Assembly (NCBI GenBank): GCA_024743015.1
Contig: JANSXJ010000108.1
Location: 1-10,284, forward strand
Length of the DNA: 10,284 nt
Direction of reading: 5' to 3'
Source of the DNA: Hyphomonas sp.
GTDB taxonomy: Bacteria; Pseudomonadota; Alphaproteobacteria; Caulobacterales; Hyphomonadaceae
Within the stretch, counting starts at the first letter, position 1. Each line of letters starts with the position of its first letter. A program made the position numbers and the translations under genes. Positions 8,201 through 10,284 of this stretch are shown here, piece after piece. The notes under the pieces were generated by a model that saw nothing but the letters and a program-made list of their open reading frames with translations, did not search any database and was not told where the DNA came from.

Positions 8201-10191
8201 GCTGCATTCAGCGCGGCGAGCTCGAACGTGCCCTCTTCCTCATAGCCAATGCGGCCCTCGAAAGTTGGTTTGATGCCAAGGTAGAGGTCTTTCGGGCGAT
8301 AAGGAATGCGAACACTTTCCGTCACGGCCCGGCCACCAGGCTCGAGCACGCTGACCACAGCGTTCAGGCGAAGCGGTATGTCGGCATTCCGGCCGCGATT
8401 GCCGGGCTCGAGGCGCACCGTTGCCACGCCCGCGCCATCCGTTACCCGATCCGGCAAATCGATGATCTGCTCGCGAAAGCTGCCATCGTGGGGACCCCAG
8501 CTAAATCCTTCATAGCCGAATGGTTGTGGGTCCACTTCCACGCGAGCCTGAGACATGACGGTCAAGGCTGCGCCGGGGGCACCATAAAGGAAACGGGCGG
8601 AGACATCGATGTCTCTCGCATCATCGCCTGGAAGGAACGGGGCGTCTTCAGCCTCAAGGTCCACCGCGATCCGCTGTGGAACAAAATCTTCCACGGAATA
8701 TGAAGCTGATCCGACCACACCAACGCCATCTATCTCAGCGACCGTGCGCCAGAGACCGCGCGCCGCGCTTGGTGGCAGCTCAATGTCGCGCTGGATTGTG
8801 CCCCCATCACCAACCGCGAACCGAACGCGGAAAGACTCCATGCCATTCGGGCGATATGTGATCAGCGTGCCATTGCGCTCGGTGATTGCACGTCCCGCCC
8901 GGTCGCGCATCATCGCGGTGAGGAAGACTGTTTCGCCTGGGCGATAGATCCCGCGCTCTGTGTAAAGGTAGGCGTCGACATCACCGGGCGTGACCCGCCC
9001 GCCGGTGCTGAGCTCAGAAAGGTCCACTGGCGCGCGCGATAGGTCCAAGATCGCCGTGTCGCCTTTCAGCCCGGATGCCAGCACCATCTTCGGCGCCATG
9101 TTGCCGGTGCCTGCCAGCAATTCCGGATTGAACGACACGCGGCCATCAACACCGGTCGCCGCTTCTCCCAGAACTTCGTTGTTTCGGGCGATCAGTTGCA
9201 CCGGCGTGTTCGGCATCACGCGGCCGTCCTGCAGGGAGCGGAGCGTGACATCAAGACCGGACTCGCTGCGATAGGCCGTCAGAGCGAGGTCCGTCAGCAT
9301 AACCCATCGTTTGGCCGACGCCGGTGGCCCTTCATATCGATCAAGCTCAATGTCATCGGACACTTCGATAAAGTAAGCACCCGGTTCCAGCGTCCCGATC
9401 ACATCTGGTAATGGGAAGATGGTGACCACCGGAGCGTTCTTGAGATTCTGGATCGCCATTGTGCCGGTCCAGACCTGCGAGGCGAGGTCGCTCGGGTTTT
9501 CGTCACCATACACGTACGAGTACCGTCCCTGCTGGCTCTCAGAGCCGCGGGTGACGGATTTGAATGCGAGCGCGCGATCATTGACCCTGGAAACGGTCAA
9601 GCGCACCTGATCGACATTCACGGTTTCAATCGCAAGGCCGTCTGCGTCTTCGCGCGGCAGGATCACGCCGGATCCGCTAAACCCGACATAAGGCGGGCGA
9701 TCTTCGAAACTGATCTGAACTTCTTCCTCGCGCCCCAGCTCATCGCCATCCGCGGATGGAAAACCTTCGGTGAGGGTCAGCGTGTAGGTGGAGGCAAAGC
9801 TCAACCCGCTGAGGCACAATTGCTGACCCGTGACACTATACGCGACTTCAACGCTGCCATCCATCGGCGCGAAAATCGAATAGTCGGCATTTGGGTCGAG
9901 GGATTCAGAGAAAACCAGACACGCTTTGGGAAGAGAATCGCTCGTGTCGGGGGCATACCGAACATAAGAGAAGCGCTCTTCGCCATTGCTCTGCGCCAGC
10001 CTTTGCCGATCTCGCTCACGGCGTTCCGCGGCGACCTGATCCGATCGCGATCGCTCAACGACTTGACCTTCCGCCTCTTCCGGCGGCGGCGGCACTTCAT
10101 CAGAGGTGTTGTTCCCGCCTCCGCAAGCCGCCAGTGCAATTGTCATTGCCCCGAGCAGAATGCTGCGAACCCCTGATGTTCGACCGCTCAT
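5236..10191 (-). CDS. Thioester-containing bacterial alpha-2-macroglobulin lipoprotein (YfhM/ECAM-like)
   Basis: This 1651-residue periplasmic lipoprotein is a pan-protease trap: cleavage of a bait region exposes an internal thioester that binds the attacking protease covalently. A signal peptide (1-22) ends in lipobox LAAC, with lipidated Cys23 followed by Gly, which predicts outer-membrane sorting rather than inner-membrane retention. A Pro/Glu then Arg/Glu-rich linker (about 31-72) precedes a series of macroglobulin domains. TERGIYRPGETV (411-422) marks the A2M_N region, AAVDEGILRL (896-905) the next domain, and the likely bait region follows at about 929-963. IDFSIPEFNGELRLMAVAWS (982-1001) precedes the thioester domain (about 1150-1460) with YGCTEQT at 1174-1180, thioester Cys1176-Gln1179. 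A C-terminal macroglobulin domain ends the protein. I count only four cysteines: 23, 91, 126 and 1176. Length is close to E. coli YfhM (about 1650). The Shine-Dalgarno sequence and signal peptide fix the start. It overlaps pbpC by four bases. Confidence 0.96.
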   Translation of the reverse strand: MSGRTSGVRSILLGAMTIALAACGGGNNTSDEVPPPPEEAEGQVVERSRSDQVAAERRERDRQRLAQSNGEERFSYVRYAPDTSDSLPKACLVFSESLDPNADYSIFAPMDGSVEVAYSVTGQQLCLSGLSFASTYTLTLTEGFPSADGDELGREEEVQISFEDRPPYVGFSGSGVILPREDADGLAIETVNVDQVRLTVSRVNDRALAFKSVTRGSESQQGRYSYVYGDENPSDLASQVWTGTMAIQNLKNAPVVTIFPLPDVIGTLEPGAYFIEVSDDIELDRYEGPPASAKRWVMLTDLALTAYRSESGLDVTLRSLQDGRVMPNTPVQLIARNNEVLGEAATGVDGRVSFNPELLAGTGNMAPKMVLASGLKGDTAILDLSRAPVDLSELSTGGRVTPGDVDAYLYTERGIYRPGETVFLTAMMRDRAGRAITERNGTLITYRPNGMESFRVRFAVGDGGTIQRDIELPPSAARGLWRTVAEIDGVGVVGSASYSVEDFVPQRIAVDLEAEDAPFLPGDDARDIDVSARFLYGAPGAALTVMSQARVEVDPQPFGYEGFSWGPHDGSFREQIIDLPDRVTDGAGVATVRLEPGNRGRNADIPLRLNAVVSVLEPGGRAVTESVRIPYRPKDLYLGIKPTFEGRIGYEEEGTFELAALNAAGEGLVEDLRWKILEINYHYDWYREDGRWKWRRSRTVRTVNEGGLRTQAGAGTLTVSGLDWGAHELVIEAEDGSRASRAFRVGWGGEVTGDGVEAPDRVEVSVDEQQIVAGRPAALTIVPPYDGEAQIVVATDRILSIETRQVQASGTTVTLPVTDEWGEGAYVMVNVYTPRDPVIQSKPRRAVGVGYVPVSMENRTFNVEIEAPELIRPGRDQTITVSVDGGPRENAFVTLAAVDEGILRLTKFSSPNPTDWYYGKKAMGLSLYDDYGRLLDPNLGLPAEVRTGGDQLGGEGLSVVPTQTVALFSGIVEVGRGGEAEIDFSIPEFNGELRLMAVAWSASGLGQADQPLTVRREAPADLILPRFMAPGDEAVATVSIDNVELPDGEFEATLTATAPLDVATAELAKAIPNGTRSDQGVRFTAEGAGISDMQLNVSGPDNYSVTRTYQIQTRSAFLPVTNISRALMEEDQTYAPEMSLFDGFVPGTALMTVSFSGLPVDPNALYNSLARYPYGCTEQTISRAMPLIYAEQLVEEGARDNQPIARDRVQAAISRVLNRQSDNGSFGLWRAGDGYASPWLGAYTTDFLYRAKEQGYEVPQAALDRAYQSLRTIAQGDAWRVYGYETDVYESRWHDDTEKKLMQRAAPYALYVLARAGKADVSRLRYLHDRELNEIRSPLAKAHLAAALSYMGDRSRAFSAFNAAEKTLGYANSGDYYQTPLRDRAGVLALAAETGFNDHVARFAEQIGEDTPEPDRLTTQEKAFMLLAVGALSQEDGLRLDVDGLGRNSDNDRRYFVTPDQVERGVSFRLRRGSSPVFRTVMVTGSPDSAPRPASEKLSATKRLRTLQGGRVNLAELTQGDQLVVTLTLAPRERRNNPVIVADLLPAGFEIETVLRSADGAREYGPDGAFAWVGEIDSAETAEARDDRFVAAIDVIDEERTLAYVVRAVTPGTFTMPGVVAEDMYRPDVFARSASSEITIAPQVSGAGGTR

Positions 10192-10199
10192 GGTGAAGT

Positions 10200-10207
10200 C
10201 CCTTCCT
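10200..10207 (-). promoter_or_regulatory. Shine-Dalgarno sequence of the alpha-2-macroglobulin gene
   Basis: AGGAAGGG on the minus strand lies eight bases upstream of the ATG at 10191-10189. It is the strongest ribosome-binding site in the window and, with the signal peptide that begins directly at this ATG, settles the start codon. Confidence 0.75.
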
Positions 10208-10234
10208 GTTTATTTGCTTAACCTTTACACGGGT

Positions 10235-10257
10235 TTGGCTAGCCGCCAACAGGGCGG
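10235..10257 (-). repeat. Two overlapping inverted repeats upstream of the alpha-2-macroglobulin/pbpC operon
   Basis: CCGCC/GGCGG (10243-10247 and 10253-10257, five-base loop) overlaps TTGGC/GCCAA (10235-10239 and 10245-10249, five-base loop). Both arms are perfect, but the two stems share bases 10245-10247, so only one can form at a time. They lie 44-66 bp upstream of the start codon, where a promoter or operator would be expected. I see no convincing -35/-10 pair in this 93-bp stretch, and no T-run directly after either stem. Confidence 0.3.
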
Positions 10258-10284
10258 AAACAAGACTTTTTCGCCACGATTGGC

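Noticed and set aside
10243..10275. Plus-strand GC stem followed by a T-rich stretch (CTTTTTC) as an intrinsic terminator
   Set aside because: About ten bases separate the stem from the T-run, and no plus-strand gene ends near it in the window.

Overview
The window (about 58% G+C by eye) reads as chromosomal DNA of an alphaproteobacterium, probably of the Caulobacterales/Hyphomonadaceae/Parvularcula type. The best taxonomic clue is the tRNA-His gene. It encodes no G-1 and has U72 and A73, the pattern described for a subgroup of Alphaproteobacteria that includes Caulobacter crescentus. The typically proteobacterial infA and the alpha-2-macroglobulin/PBP1c pair agree with this. I see no mobile element, CRISPR array, phage gene or clear sign of recent transfer.

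Layout: 1-178 is the N-terminal 59 codons of infA (IF-1), minus strand, cut by the window edge. 179-418 is a divergent intergenic region with candidate promoters. 419-1474 is the only plus-strand gene, a membrane fatty acid desaturase of the plant/cyanobacterial FAD2/FAD3 type. 1487-1563 is tRNA-His(GTG), minus, convergent with the desaturase. 1634-3127 is an EthA-like Baeyer-Villiger flavin monooxygenase, minus. 3194-5239 is pbpC (bifunctional PBP1c), minus. 5236-10191 is a thioester-containing bacterial alpha-2-macroglobulin lipoprotein, minus. 10192-10284 is its upstream region, with a Shine-Dalgarno sequence and overlapping inverted repeats.

The alpha-2-macroglobulin and pbpC genes overlap by four bases (ATGA) and are almost certainly one operon. 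They are the known periplasmic defence/repair pair: a lipid-anchored protease trap plus a peptidoglycan synthase thought to repair wall damage. The monooxygenase follows pbpC by 66 bp on the same strand with no visible terminator, so read-through is possible, but nothing links its chemistry to the wall module. Desaturase (lipid unsaturation), monooxygenase (ketone/thioamide/sulfide oxidation), tRNA-His and infA look like independent neighbours.

I found no convincing new multi-gene system. The points most worth a second look are the FAD3-like desaturase with a promoter placed for a near-leaderless mRNA, the diagnostic tRNA-His acceptor end, and the sparse four-cysteine design of the alpha-2-macroglobulin.
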